A stretch of DNA of 64,000 bases. Source: Lacipirellula parvula (GTDB lineage: Bacteria; Planctomycetota; Planctomycetia; Pirellulales; Lacipirellulaceae). Where the stretch lies: positions 3,826,501 to 3,890,500 of the forward strand of contig NZ_AP021861.1 in NCBI RefSeq assembly GCF_009177095.1. The letters run 5' to 3'. This document shows positions 1 to 8,008 of the stretch, one piece after another. Numbering within the stretch: position 1 is the stretch's first letter; each line of letters starts with the position of its first letter. The position numbers and the translations under genes were made by a program. Below the pieces are notes generated by a model. That model saw nothing but the letters and a program-made list of their open reading frames with translations. It did not search any database and was not told the origin of the DNA.

Positions 1-898
1 ACGTGCCTGAGGTGATTTGTGCCGGCTCCAGGTAGGGAGTAAGGTAGATATCGGCGGCAGCGATAAACTCGATTAATTCGTGCCGTTCAACGAAACGGTT
101 GTAGAAAATGACGTTCTTCCGCACGCCGAGATCGCTCGCCATCCGTTCCAGGCTGAGTCGATACGTCTCGCCTTGTTCGCGAACGAGATTCGGGTGAGTG
201 GCGCCGAGGACGATGTATACGACGTTAGGGAACTCACGGATGATCTCCGGCAAAGCCTGGAGTGCGTGCTCGATCCCCTTGTTTGGAGAAAGGAGGCCGA
301 ACGTGAGGATGACGTGCTTCCCCTCGACGCCAAATTGCTCTTTTGAAGCGTTGGGATCGACGAACGGCATATCGGGAATACCATGAGCGATGACGTCGAT
401 TTTCGCGTCGGGGACGCCGTAAATGTCGAGCAGAAACTCGCGGCCGCGCTGCGACATGACGACAAGTCGCGAAGAGAGATCAGCCAACTCTCGCATCACC
501 CGGCGCTGGTCGTACGAGGGGTTCTTGAGTACGGTGTGGAGCGTCGTGACCACGGGCATTCTGACATCGTGCAGTAGCGCGAGAATATGCCGCCCCGCCT
601 GCCCGCCGAAGATGCCGTACTCGTGCTGAAGCGAGACGACGTCAACATTGCTGAAGTTGAGAAAGTCGGCCGCGCGACGATAGGAGTCGAGATCTTGCTG
701 CTCGAACTCGAATTGCACTTCCCGCGGATAGTCGTATCCCTCGGCGATGTCGTTGACCGGGACGACGCAGCAATCGATCGACGGATACTGCGTCGCCACT
801 GCTCCAAATAGGTCGCTGGTAAAGGTGGCGATGCCGCACTTGCGCGGCAGGTAGTCGCCGACAAAGCCGAGTTTGCGAAAATCCGTATTGCGAACCAT
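1..898 (-). CDS. GT4 glycosyltransferase, C-terminus beyond the window
   Basis: The reading frame is open from an ATG at 898 to the left edge, giving about 299 residues. It starts MVRNTDFRKLGFVGDYLPRK, followed by CGIATFTSDL, typical of bacterial GT4 (GT-B fold) enzymes. QHEYGIFGG lies near residues 91-99, LHTVLKNPSYDQR near 120-132, and the start of the second Rossmann domain, VILTFGLLSPNKGIEHAL, near 196-213. The donor-site segment begins at YLTPYLEPAQITSGT, where the window ends, so the usual E-x7-E motif is not seen. The enzyme probably transfers a sugar from an activated donor to an unidentified acceptor in the cytoplasm. No partner glycan gene is adjacent on this side. The family is clear; the substrate is unknown. 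Confidence 0.85.
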   Translation of the reverse strand, partial: MVRNTDFRKLGFVGDYLPRKCGIATFTSDLFGAVATQYPSIDCCVVPVNDIAEGYDYPREVQFEFEQQDLDSYRRAADFLNFSNVDVVSLQHEYGIFGGQAGRHILALLHDVRMPVVTTLHTVLKNPSYDQRRVMRELADLSSRLVVMSQRGREFLLDIYGVPDAKIDVIAHGIPDMPFVDPNASKEQFGVEGKHVILTFGLLSPNKGIEHALQALPEIIREFPNVVYIVLGATHPNLVREQGETYRLSLERMASDLGVRKNVIFYNRFVERHELIEFIAAADIYLTPYLEPAQITSGT

Positions 899-1037
899 AG
901 GGCGCTTATCAAATAAAGGGCGACGGTCCGCGTCGCGGCGTCCGATCGGCGCTCGACCGATCGAAAGAACACGCCCCCGGTTCGACAGTGAAGTCGAATA
1001 CAGCGGAGGTGTGATGTACTAACAATTTTCGCAGCGT

Positions 1038-1283
1038 CTAGTGCTGCGGCTTCTTCTCGACAAGGATCATCTGATCGACAATGCGACTAATGCCCGGGAC
1101 GCTTTGTACGGCTTTCATGATCGGGTTCCGCTGAATCGCGTACTGCAGCGAGCCGGTCAGCGTGACCATCCCTTTTTGAACCGTGGCCGTCACGCGAGTT
1201 TGAGAGCCCGAGCCTGAGCGCATCAATCGCTGATTGACGGCCTTCAAAAGATCCTTGTCCGAGACTTGGTTGCGGCCGAGCAT
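1038..1283 (-). CDS. Small BON-domain protein
   Basis: This is an 81-residue protein. The segment from VSDKDLLKAVNQRLM to VDQMILVEKKPQ has the alternating pattern of a BON domain: a helix, then TRVTATVQKGMVTLTGSL, then a second helix ending in VPGISRIVDQM. BON domains are thought to bind membranes or hydrophobic ligands. I chose the ATG at 1283 because GGAAAGG lies about 7 nt upstream; a longer frame to 1352 adds 23 residues with no good ribosome site. No signal peptide is visible with this start, so the protein is probably cytoplasmic. It has no obvious operon partner. Confidence 0.75.
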   Translation of the reverse strand: MLGRNQVSDKDLLKAVNQRLMRSGSGSQTRVTATVQKGMVTLTGSLQYAIQRNPIMKAVQSVPGISRIVDQMILVEKKPQH

Positions 1284-1553
1284 GGCATCGCCTTTCCAAT
1301 AGAAGAAGACGCCGCGATGAGAATACGCGACGCAGGGAAAGGGATCGACCATATGGCCGAGGGCCGGTCAGTGAGAGAGGATCTCCCCTCCAGCATTCAT
1401 CGTACGCTTGTACGGAGCTTCACGCCACAGCGGAAATGTCGTGCCAGAGCTGTTTTTATGACGCATCGGTCAATTTTTGGCTTGCCGACGGATGTGTAGG
1501 GCGGAGTGGCGAACGCTTGCAGGCGGCCATTCCCGTGCTTTAGCGAGTGCATC
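1284..1553. other. Intergenic stretch, nothing recognised
   Basis: This 270-nt stretch lies between the BON gene and the 3' end of the transglutaminase-like gene. It presumably carries the BON gene promoter. I see no RNA gene, clear terminator or repeat. Confidence 0.5.
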
Positions 1554-2378
1554 TCAAGGAATTGCCTCTGGCTGCACCACGTCCGTCCATACGCGAAAAT
1601 CTGCTAGTCGATTTGCCCCATAAGTCGTCGTGAGGGCCACGTCCGCGGCGTCGCGGCCACGAGCCATCAGAATCCGACCGATGCGAGGGACGTTGTTCCT
1701 GGCGTCGAAGGAATGCCATGCCGCCCCGAGATAGACTTCGAACCACGCGCTAAAATCCATCGGCGAGGACTGGCGCGGGACGCCGATATCGCCGAGGTAT
1801 CCGGTGCAGTAGCGGGCAGGAATATTCAGCGATCGACAGAAAGTGACTGCAAGGTGCATGTAGTCGCGGCAAACGCCGACGCGCTCGCGATAGACTTCCA
1901 GTGCAGTGCGATTCGCCCGAGCTTTCAAATAGTCGAAGCGAATATGCCGGTGGACAAAGTCGCACACCGCCTGCACCAACGGCCATCCGGCGGGCAGGTG
2001 GCCAAATAGCTTCCATGCAGTGTCGCGTAGCTCGCTATCCACCTCGCAGTAGCGACTGGCGAGAAGGTAATGCAGCACGTCGTCTGGGAGTTCCTGGAGT
2101 GCGTGTTGACGAGCCTGCGGCGACTGGAGGTCGGGCAGCCCGTTGTCTTCCACCACCACGTCGGTTCGAAATACGACCCGGCCGGCGGGGGCCGTGGTTC
2201 TCACGCACTGATTGCCGTAGAGATCGAAGTAGCCGTTGAGGGCGCCCTGCGGCGTGACCGTCAGTGGCTCGAGGCGGCGTATCGACGCCGTGCGCGTCGG
2301 ATGGATGTTTCCCACGAGCAACACCGTCGTCGGCGCCACGAAATCGAAAGCGGCTTCAAAACCCGCGTGGATCAACAT
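1554..2378 (-). CDS. Transglutaminase-like cysteine protein
   Basis: The 274-residue protein has the two-part layout of bacterial transglutaminase-like proteins. An N-terminal beta-rich region (about 10-85) is followed by the papain-like core. The likely catalytic triad is Cys170 in ERVGVCRDYMHLA, His222 in AWHSFDARNNVPRIGR and Asp225 in the same motif. CTGYLGDIGVP (191-201) between them is also typical. Such proteins act as proteases or amidases more often than as cross-linkers. There is no signal peptide, so it is probably cytoplasmic. The ATG at 2378 is the only good start seen. It stands alone on the minus strand and its substrate cannot be deduced. Confidence 0.85.
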   Translation of the reverse strand: MLIHAGFEAAFDFVAPTTVLLVGNIHPTRTASIRRLEPLTVTPQGALNGYFDLYGNQCVRTTAPAGRVVFRTDVVVEDNGLPDLQSPQARQHALQELPDDVLHYLLASRYCEVDSELRDTAWKLFGHLPAGWPLVQAVCDFVHRHIRFDYLKARANRTALEVYRERVGVCRDYMHLAVTFCRSLNIPARYCTGYLGDIGVPRQSSPMDFSAWFEVYLGAAWHSFDARNNVPRIGRILMARGRDAADVALTTTYGANRLADFRVWTDVVQPEAIP

Positions 2379-2474
2379 ACTTGTGAGAACTTAACCCGCC
2401 AGGATCAACCCTTCGAGCAACAAACTATGAGGACGATGCGTCGTCGGCGATTCAGCAGAAGAAAATTGCACGCC

Positions 2475-3041
2475 TCAGGAGTGCTGAGGCGGAAGCTCGG
2501 CGGCTCGGCTGCCTGAGCGATCAATTGCGGCCTTCACAAGACGCTGGTATTTCCAGATGGAGTAACGCTCACAAGCGTCGCCAATTAGCTCCAGTCGATC
2601 GGGTGCGAACCAAGTGTTCGTGACTTGGCGCTCGACGATTAGCTTGGCATCTGCCAGTAGCCGCCGATCTTCTTCCGATTCGCACTTCACGACCGTCCCG
2701 GAGACTAGAATCGGAAAAGACTCGTCTTCGCGGACCCAATCTGAACTTGCGTCACAGGCTCTTGTATCAAGTCGAGCATGCGAGGCGGCCGCAGCGATGA
2801 GCGTCCCGGTTTCACACTCGCCAATGTGCCGGGAGACAGATGCCGCGGCTTGATCAAGTTCGCGAGCCACCTCCTCGCCTGCACGTTCGCCGCGGATGAC
2901 GCTATTGGCGATGGCCACTCCGTTCGCAATAAACCGAGCGTCGATTTCTTGGCGACAGGTGTGCCAACGCTCGTCTTCTAGCATAATCTGCCATCCAACG
3001 TTCGGAACGTTGCGAATCGAGGGGGCGTTGATGAATCGCAT
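2475..3041 (-). CDS. Hypothetical protein sharing a C-terminal domain with 4197-4448
   Basis: This is a 188-residue protein of no family I recognise. The ATG at 3041 has GGAG five bases upstream. The N-terminal half (DERWHTCRQEIDARFIANG, then a helical segment rich in Ala and Glu) has no known motif. The C-terminal ~70 residues (LVSGTVVKCESEEDRRLL ... LIGDACERYSIWKYQRLV) align with almost the whole of the small protein at 4197-4448. They share the patterns G-x3-x-C, LL-x-AK-x-I, and DAC-x2-YS-x4-QRL-x4-I-R. It lies in the sparse accessory stretch. It has no signal peptide or membrane segment. Confidence 0.6.
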   Translation of the reverse strand: MRFINAPSIRNVPNVGWQIMLEDERWHTCRQEIDARFIANGVAIANSVIRGERAGEEVARELDQAAASVSRHIGECETGTLIAAAASHARLDTRACDASSDWVREDESFPILVSGTVVKCESEEDRRLLADAKLIVERQVTNTWFAPDRLELIGDACERYSIWKYQRLVKAAIDRSGSRAAELPPQHS

Positions 3042-3341
3042 TGGCGCTCCGAGAAGTGATCTGCGCGATAGTCAGCATGACCTAGCACACCTCTCCGTAG
3101 TTGCGGATGTCAGCGTTGCAACCATGGAGGTAATCGCATTATTGGCGCGATGCATGAGAAAAGTGCGTTTAATCGCGTTGGAATTCCGCTAATAAACTTC
3201 GAGCAGTCAATGCGACTAATACTCAGGAATCACCGTCTTCACGGCAATAGGGACTGCTAATATGAGGGAATGGCAAAGCGAAGATGCGTACTCTATGAAT
3301 GTTAAATTGTCATCGCAACACGCATCCCAGAGGGGCAAAGC
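3042..3341. other. Intergenic stretch, nothing recognised
   Basis: This 300-nt gap separates two divergent small genes and must hold both promoters. I see no convincing coding frame or structured RNA. AGAGGGG near 3329-3335 is the ribosome site of the next gene. Confidence 0.5.
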
Positions 3342-3536
3342 ATGACTGTGAGAATCGTCGGTCACGGCGAGCAGGAAGTCCGTCGCGTTACATGTGGACG
3401 TTGCAGTGGGGTGCTAGAGTACAGCAAGAACGACGTGCAATCTGAGCCGAGGTACGATAGTTCCGGCAACTATGACGGTGAACGCCGCTGGATCAATTGC
3501 CCACAGTGCACCAGCCAAGTCGAAGTGGCAGACTGA
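3342..3536 (+). CDS. Small zinc-ribbon-like protein
   Basis: This 64-residue protein has two Cys pairs, VTCGRCSG (residues 17-24) and NCPQCTSQ (52-59), spaced like a treble-clef or zinc-ribbon site. The tyrosine- and serine-rich segment between them (SEPRYDSSGNYDGERRW) is consistent with a binding loop. AGAGGGG lies about six bases before the ATG, supporting real translation. The function is unknown. Small zinc-ribbon proteins of this kind can bind nucleic acid or serve as accessory factors. It has no operon partner. Confidence 0.65.
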   Translation: MTVRIVGHGEQEVRRVTCGRCSGVLEYSKNDVQSEPRYDSSGNYDGERRWINCPQCTSQVEVAD

Positions 3537-3683
3537 TACGTGATTCATCCGCACGAATGAAAAGCCTGCTCGCAGAGATGCGGGGCTGCCGGATGTGTGA
3601 TCGTGTTCGGGCCGATTCTTGGCGCTAGCGGTGTCTCGAAGTGAGCAGGAGACGTGCCGGCGAGAATGAGTTAGGGTGGGTCC

Positions 3684-3839
3684 ATGACTAAAATATCCAT
3701 GATCACCGGCATTGCAGTCGTCACTGTTCTAGCAGCCGTCAGCATCTCCGCACTCACCAACTCGCCGTTTCCGTCACCAGCCTCGATCATCTGCGGCGTC
3801 ATCGGGGCGTTCGCAGCGATTACCGTCGAGCAAGCCTAA
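3684..3839 (+). CDS. Very small membrane protein (51 aa)
   Basis: The frame encodes MTKISMITGIAVVTVLAAVS and then a second hydrophobic run, ASIICGVIGAFAAITVEQA. This predicts two short transmembrane helices joined by a Pro-rich turn (NSPFPSP). GGGTGGG precedes the ATG, with AGGG about seven bases upstream. Nothing else is recognisable, and a chance hydrophobic frame cannot be excluded. It lies in the small-gene accessory stretch. Confidence 0.45.
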   Translation: MTKISMITGIAVVTVLAAVSISALTNSPFPSPASIICGVIGAFAAITVEQA

Positions 3840-3932
3840 GTTCGTCGGCGTGTTTGCGACGTCGATTGATCCGGTTGAAGCTACTGACGCCCAACCCTCT
3901 CTCAGAGGTCGCTTCGCATGCAGACCGCTCGG

Positions 3933-4133
3933 CTAGTCTGGAGACTTGGGCACGACGTTGCAGGTCTGAGTTGCAGCATCGAAATCGATGACGACTCGCT
4001 GCTGAGCCAACTGCGCTAAGATCTGCTGGACGCGACTTTCCACGTTCGAGTGGTCGGTGCCGTCGCGAGTTACAAATTCAAGCACAACTGATCGCAGTGT
4101 CATCGGCAGAAGTTGTGTATGTGGAATGAGCAT
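3933..4133 (-). CDS. Small hypothetical protein
   Basis: The C-terminal part (LRSVVLEFVTRDGTDHSNVE, then RVQQILAQLAQQRVVIDFDA) reads like a genuine folded protein with a helix and two strands. I do not recognise a family. The start is uncertain: ATGs at 4133 and 4103 are both in frame and neither has a clear ribosome site. It lies 63 bases downstream of the hypothetical gene at 4197-4448 on the same strand, so the two may be co-transcribed. Confidence 0.45.
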   Translation of the reverse strand: MLIPHTQLLPMTLRSVVLEFVTRDGTDHSNVESRVQQILAQLAQQRVVIDFDAATQTCNVVPKSPD

Positions 4134-4196
4134 TTGCGGCAATTGATGCGGGCGGGCAAACAAACTATACCTTTGGATTCTTTCAGTCGGCAGGCG

Positions 4197-4448
4197 CTAG
4201 CCTGGCGCTGCATTTCCACGCCTCTCAATCACCTGATGAATCAGTCTCTGCAGACGCCCTAGCGAGTACATCTGACACGCGTCCTTAATCATCTTTAACC
4301 GGCCGATTGATACATCTCGGCATGCAGTCTCGTCTTCGCCGATGGTTTTCGCTGCCAGTAGCAAGCTACGCACCTCGGCAGTGCTGCACTCAATAGTGCG
4401 GCCTTCGATGCGAATTTTGGCCATACGAAACTGCGAGGGATCTTCCAT
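4197..4448 (-). CDS. Small hypothetical protein, paralogue of the C-terminus of 2475-3041
   Basis: This 83-residue protein starts at an ATG at 4448. Residues from about MAKIRIEGRTIECSTAE to QRLIHQVIERRG match the last ~70 residues of the 188-residue protein at 2475-3041, including DACQMYSLGRLQRL against DACERYSIWKYQRL. The match suggests a free-standing version of a domain that also occurs fused to a longer N-terminal region. The family is unknown. An alternative start is the ATG at 4424 (MAKIRIEG). Confidence 0.55.
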   Translation of the reverse strand: MEDPSQFRMAKIRIEGRTIECSTAEVRSLLLAAKTIGEDETACRDVSIGRLKMIKDACQMYSLGRLQRLIHQVIERRGNAAPG

Positions 4449-4979
4449 GCCCAAAGCTTGACGTTCAGGTCGACAATCTGCAAGGCGATGGCATATCTCG
4501 CTAGCATCGCCTGGAAATCATCCAAACAACATAAATGTCAATGCGATGAGAATAGTTCCCGCTGCTTTGATCAACACCACTGTCGAGTTCCAACTATCGA
4601 GCGTGGCGAATGCAAGCGGATTGGATTATAGACTGGTTAAGCCACGGTAGGTGCGGCGGAGGCACGCCAAGTAGGAGAATGGCGGGTACGAGACCTGCGG
4701 ATATTTGTCCCGCTGCAGTCTCCCTCAATCCAGCATCCGATAATTCTCGGAATCTGTTGAGGTCGCGCCGACATCAGTAGGCGCTTGCTTGCCGCACACG
4801 GTTACGCAAGATACTGAAAGCTGCATCGACAGCTACCCGCAACTACCCGACTGGCAGCCACCTACCCCTTGTTACTGCAATTCCTCGGCAACTAATAGAA
4901 ACAAATGCAATCTCGCTGTAGGATACCTATTAACGGCCCACATGCGATTAGCGAGCCGACGTACAGGCTTGGCGATTAG
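4449..4979. other. Non-coding stretch of the accessory region
   Basis: No convincing gene is visible. The possible frame over 4789-5058 has no ribosome site, an unnatural composition (runs of HSR, SRRTG) and overlaps the tRNA fragment. By eye the composition is more AT-rich than the rest of the window, consistent with foreign or decaying DNA. Confidence 0.45.
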
Positions 4980-5021
4980 TTCACACCGTAGAGGTCACAG
5001 GTTCGAGTGCTGTGCCGCCCA
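4980..5021 (+). other. tRNA-Val(CAC)-like 3' fragment, possible attachment-site scar
   Basis: The 42 bases fit the 3' half of a tRNA position by position. There is an anticodon loop TTCACAC (4980-4986, anticodon CAC), a 3' anticodon strand CGTAG, a variable loop AGGTC, a T stem ACAGG, a T loop TTCGAGT, the other T strand GCTGT (one mismatch where CCTGT is expected), an acceptor 3' strand GCCGCCC and A73 at 5021. Upstream of the anticodon loop the sequence no longer pairs, and no D arm or 5' acceptor strand can be found. A fragment running from the anticodon loop to the 3' end is what tyrosine integrases leave at the distal end of an element inserted in a tRNA gene. No integrase is seen nearby. 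Confidence 0.6.
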
Positions 5022-5181
5022 CTTGCACAGCCGTACACTAATGCAACAAGTCGTTTAGGCCGGCAATTCTTGAGTCGTCGCGCTTGCCAGACTCTTCGCT
5101 GCCATCTGTGATTGCTGCTGACTGCACCGCCGGTGCGGATGCTTTCGCGGCCTTCTCGAAGTCAGCGCCTCTCACTTGCCA

Positions 5182-5496
5182 TTACTTCTCGGGCGCCGGC
5201 TTCTTTGGCACGAGCCTAATGTTCGCAAGATCGTCGTGGAGCAGCGATTCGAGCTTGCCCGCCCAAGCCGCCGTCTCGGCGTCCCAGACGGACTCGTTGT
5301 GCGGTCGCCAAACTACGGCCGCTGTTCGGGCTGCGTGTACACTCCCTTCTGCGCCGGGCGAAATATGGTGCAAGGGGCGGGTGAAAAAGAGCCCGCCAGT
5401 GCGAATGGCGAGCTGGTTTGGTCTGTGATCACCGAGAGGGTAGGTCGTCAGGTTGAGTGCTTTGCTCGCCGCTGGAAAACTGTGATCGGCGGGCAT
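5182..5496 (-). CDS. Hypothetical protein, possibly the remnant of a larger gene
   Basis: The 104-residue frame has good third-position GC and a natural C-terminal helix (WDAETAAWAGKLESLLHDDL), unlike the frames on the other strand. I recognise no family. The first ~40 residues are less convincing, so this may be the surviving 3' end of a longer gene in a decaying region. The ATG at 5496 is the only in-frame Met near the start. It is on the same strand as the frameshifted NagB-like gene. Confidence 0.35.
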   Translation of the reverse strand: MPADHSFPAASKALNLTTYPLGDHRPNQLAIRTGGLFFTRPLHHISPGAEGSVHAARTAAVVWRPHNESVWDAETAAWAGKLESLLHDDLANIRLVPKKPAPEK

Positions 5497-5524
5497 TTGG
5501 TCATAGGGCTGCTACAGTGCAGCG

Positions 5525-5740
5525 ATGCGCCGCATGTCAATGAGACCGAACTTCGCTTACAACGCGATTCGTGCTCTTTGCTTCGGCCAGGCAGTGATCA
5601 ACGGAGTGGCTGCAGCCGTCTGCGCCTACTTCGGTAATTGGCTACTTGCAGCGGGACTGGCGGCGCTGGCTGTACTCTCACTCTCCGCACCCGCGATGAT
5701 TTGGCGGACTCTTGGTGCGGTGAATCGCCGATATAAATAA
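5525..5740 (+). CDS. Small membrane protein (71 aa)
   Basis: The frame predicts two adjacent hydrophobic segments (ALCFGQAVINGVAAAVCAYF and WLLAAGLAALAVLSLSAPAM) flanked by basic ends (MRRMSMR and VNRRYK). This is a plausible two-helix inner-membrane protein. Three in-frame ATGs lie within the first 18 bases and none has a strong ribosome site, so the start is open. No family is recognised. Confidence 0.45.
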   Translation: MRRMSMRPNFAYNAIRALCFGQAVINGVAAAVCAYFGNWLLAAGLAALAVLSLSAPAMIWRTLGAVNRRYK

Positions 5741-6009
5741 CGCCTCCGTCTCATTGCGACGAGAATGAAGCACTCAACTCACTGCCCTCAGTACCTTCTC
5801 TCAGCGGTCAAGCTACTACATCGGTCGACGTGTAGATCGCCTGAAGCTGCAAGCTGTCTTAAAAATGACGCCGTTAGGAAGTCGCGATATTCCGGAAGGG
5901 GTTCTTGCACGCCCTCCAACGCAAGTTCCTCGTCAGCAGCGCCGGAGAAATGCGCCGACACACCTATTGGATGGGAGTTAGAGAACTACTCCCGCGAGTG
6001 CAGCGCGTT
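5741..6009. other. Intergenic stretch, nothing recognised
   Basis: This 269-nt stretch lies between a small membrane gene and the 3' end of the frameshifted NagB-like gene. A possible plus-strand frame (5765-6013) is rich in Ser, Cys and Arg and lacks a ribosome site; I do not regard it as a gene. Confidence 0.4.
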
Positions 6010-7030
6010 CTAGTGCATGCCTGACTCGACGGCGCCCAAACCAGGACGGTAGTAGTGGAAGTGCACGTCGGGATGGTCGGCCAACAACGAGATAGGCACT
6101 GAGGCATCAGGTAGCTTCTTGGCGATCATTAGCGCCGTCAGACGTTGACCAAAAGGATTGTCGTGGCAACCGGCTTGCCAAATGCTCACTCGATCAGACT
6201 TCCAAGTCTCCAACGGGCCGACGGTGCACGCGGAGGTTGGCACGAGCGAGACCTGTCCGCCGCCGCTGGTGCGTGCGTTTTGAATGATCGTCATCGGGTG
6301 GAGATCAACGACGCGAGTACCGAGTTTGCGATACTCGGCGGGGCTCGGCGGAGCGTTCTTCCACTTGCCGGTTCTTCGCGGCGGGTCGTTGAAGGCCCAG
6401 TGCTTCACTTCGCCTTGCCCGCCTTGCATGACGAGGCAGCGGGCCTCGTCAAAGCTATCGCTGTACGCCTTGAGATCGCCGGTGGGGAAGTGAATGTTCT
6501 CGCGCCGCGGGCGCAACTTGCGATCAATGCGATTGAAGCAGAGATCCATGTCGGCCTTCGCAAAGCTCAAGGGATGATCGAAGTCGACGGGTCGGTCATT
6601 CTCGACCCACTCGTCCATGCCCCAGAAATGCGCGTCAAGCTTTGCGAGGTTGATTTTCGAGCGAGTTGACGATCCGCGCGACGAGCGGCAGTTGCTCGGT
6701 CGGGCCAATGGGGCCGCAGATTCCAGCCGGCGAGTCTGGCGAACTCTGCCGCCACGCCTCAATGTATTCGAGCGCTTCCGCGAGATAGAACTCCGCGAGC
6801 GTGTCGTAGAGGTGAACTGTAAAGCCTGGCCGGGTGAGTCCCTTGAGCGTGCGCTCGTTCAACCGGGCCGCATCGGCGAGGATCGTCGGGTCAAGCGTCG
6901 TGTAGTCCCACCAATCAGGAGCCACTTTACTTAGCGGGCGAATCGCGCTCGCTGCCGGGGGCGTGTCGCGACGACCCTTTTGAGGGGCAGGGGAGGATGA
7001 TTGCATGGCGATTCGAAGAGTTGGAGACAT
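6010..7030 (-). pseudogene. Glucosamine-6-phosphate isomerase/deaminase-like gene with a frameshift
   Basis: Two overlapping minus-strand frames together make one NagB-like protein. The first (from 7030, or the ATG at 7006) holds the N-terminus up to [15 protein letters not shown]. The second continues from [17 protein letters not shown] to the end at 6010. The junction, near 6660-6668, lies at an AAAA run after CTCG, where one extra base shifts the frame. [12 protein letters not shown] matches the FNMDEY-type motif of the NagB family, and [11 protein letters not shown] corresponds to the sugar-phosphate loop. An intact protein would interconvert an amino-sugar phosphate and a keto-sugar phosphate in the cytoplasm. 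It is either a recent pseudogene or a sequencing error at the short homopolymer. Confidence 0.75.
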
Positions 7031-7345
7031 TTGACGGGAGGACGCGAGCCAAGCGGTTCAGTGCGGCAGAAGGTAGGAGCGGACCAGTGACTCCTGGAGC
7101 AGAAATAGTTCGACCGCGCCACTGGCTTGCTTGCCGCTCCGCCACGCTGATTCTATCGACTGAACGTGCTGAGGGTCAGCGGCGGGGTCGCCAGCGGGCG
7201 CGACGAAGTCGGCAAGTTTGCCGGCGTCTTCCGGTGATTGGAGCCGAAGGTGCTGGCCTCGGCCGCTTCTTCTAGGCGGGGGTCGGGAGTCCGGCATTCG
7301 TCAAAATCTGAAAAAATTGGCTGTTAAATCTGGCGGCTGATCGCC
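7031..7345. other. Intergenic stretch ahead of the sigma-factor gene
   Basis: No convincing gene is seen. A 79-codon minus-strand frame (7058-7297) contains a helix-like stretch (ESAWRSGKQASGAVELFLLQ) and could be a gene remnant, but nothing identifies it. The promoter of the sigma-factor gene should lie near 7290-7340, where an A/T-rich run (ctgaaaaaattggctgt) is found. Confidence 0.35.
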
Positions 7346-8008
7346 ATGTTCTTGATAGGCAAGGAGTACGCAGCGTACGACGATGCCTTCGAGGCCCCTT
7401 TTCTGCGCTTCATTCCGCAAACGGAGCGTGCCGCTTTGGTCGAGAAACCGTCTGCTCAGCCAGATGCTCCCGAGGAAATCGATTGGGCTGCTGAAAGCGC
7501 CAATCTGTTTGCGGAACTGCTGCGCGAGAGCCATCGCGACCTGTTCGTGTTCATTTACGCCCTCGTCCAGAACCGGGCTGATGCCGAAGACGTCTACCAG
7601 CAAACCACGATGGTGCTCTGGAGCAAGTTTGCGGAATTCAAGCCCGGCACGAATTTTGCCGCCTGGGCGACGCGCGTGGCGCACCTCACGGCACGGCACT
7701 TTATTCGATCGCGGCGGCGGCAGCATCTTTACTTCAGCGACGAGATTCTCGACTCTCTACGAGAAGTCTACCGTCCGCAGGGTCCCGAGCACCACGCGAC
7801 TCGAATGGAAGCATTAGCAATCTGCATGGAAAAACTTCCGCCGCGAGACCGCAGTCTCATCAATCGATGCTACGCGGGGAACAACGACGTTGCAGAAATT
7901 GCCGTAACGGAGAGTCGTACTGTCGCCTCAATTTATCAGGCGATCTACCGCATCCGCAAAAATCTATTCGGCTGCGTTCAGCGAACCCTAGCAACGGAGA
8001 ACCGCTAG
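7346..8008 (+). CDS. ECF sigma-70 factor, Rhodopirellula/Verrucomicrobium type
   Basis: This 220-residue protein has region 2 at about 58-125 (RDLFVFIYALVQNRADAEDV, then FAAWATRVAHLTARHFIRSR). Region 4 is at about 155-210 (CMEKLPPRDRSLINRCYAGN, then a helix-turn-helix with SIYQAIYRIRKNLFGCVQR). It lacks region 3, as ECF factors do. The sequence resembles the subfamily found in planctomycetes and verrucomicrobia. It directs RNA polymerase to a special promoter set. Its stop codon is immediately followed by the ATG of a FecR-like membrane gene (TAG-ATG), so the two are surely co-translated. The genes from DUF1559 onward are plausible targets, but no promoter consensus could be established. Confidence 0.9.
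   Translation: MFLIGKEYAAYDDAFEAPFLRFIPQTERAALVEKPSAQPDAPEEIDWAAESANLFAELLRESHRDLFVFIYALVQNRADAEDVYQQTTMVLWSKFAEFKPGTNFAAWATRVAHLTARHFIRSRRRQHLYFSDEILDSLREVYRPQGPEHHATRMEALAICMEKLPPRDRSLINRCYAGNNDVAEIAVTESRTVASIYQAIYRIRKNLFGCVQRTLATENR

Noticed and set aside
4920-5021. Complete tRNA gene
   Set aside because: Only the 3' part from the anticodon loop onward fits; the 5' acceptor strand and D arm are absent.
4789-5058. Possible small gene on the plus strand
   Set aside because: No ribosome site, unnatural composition, and it covers the tRNA fragment.
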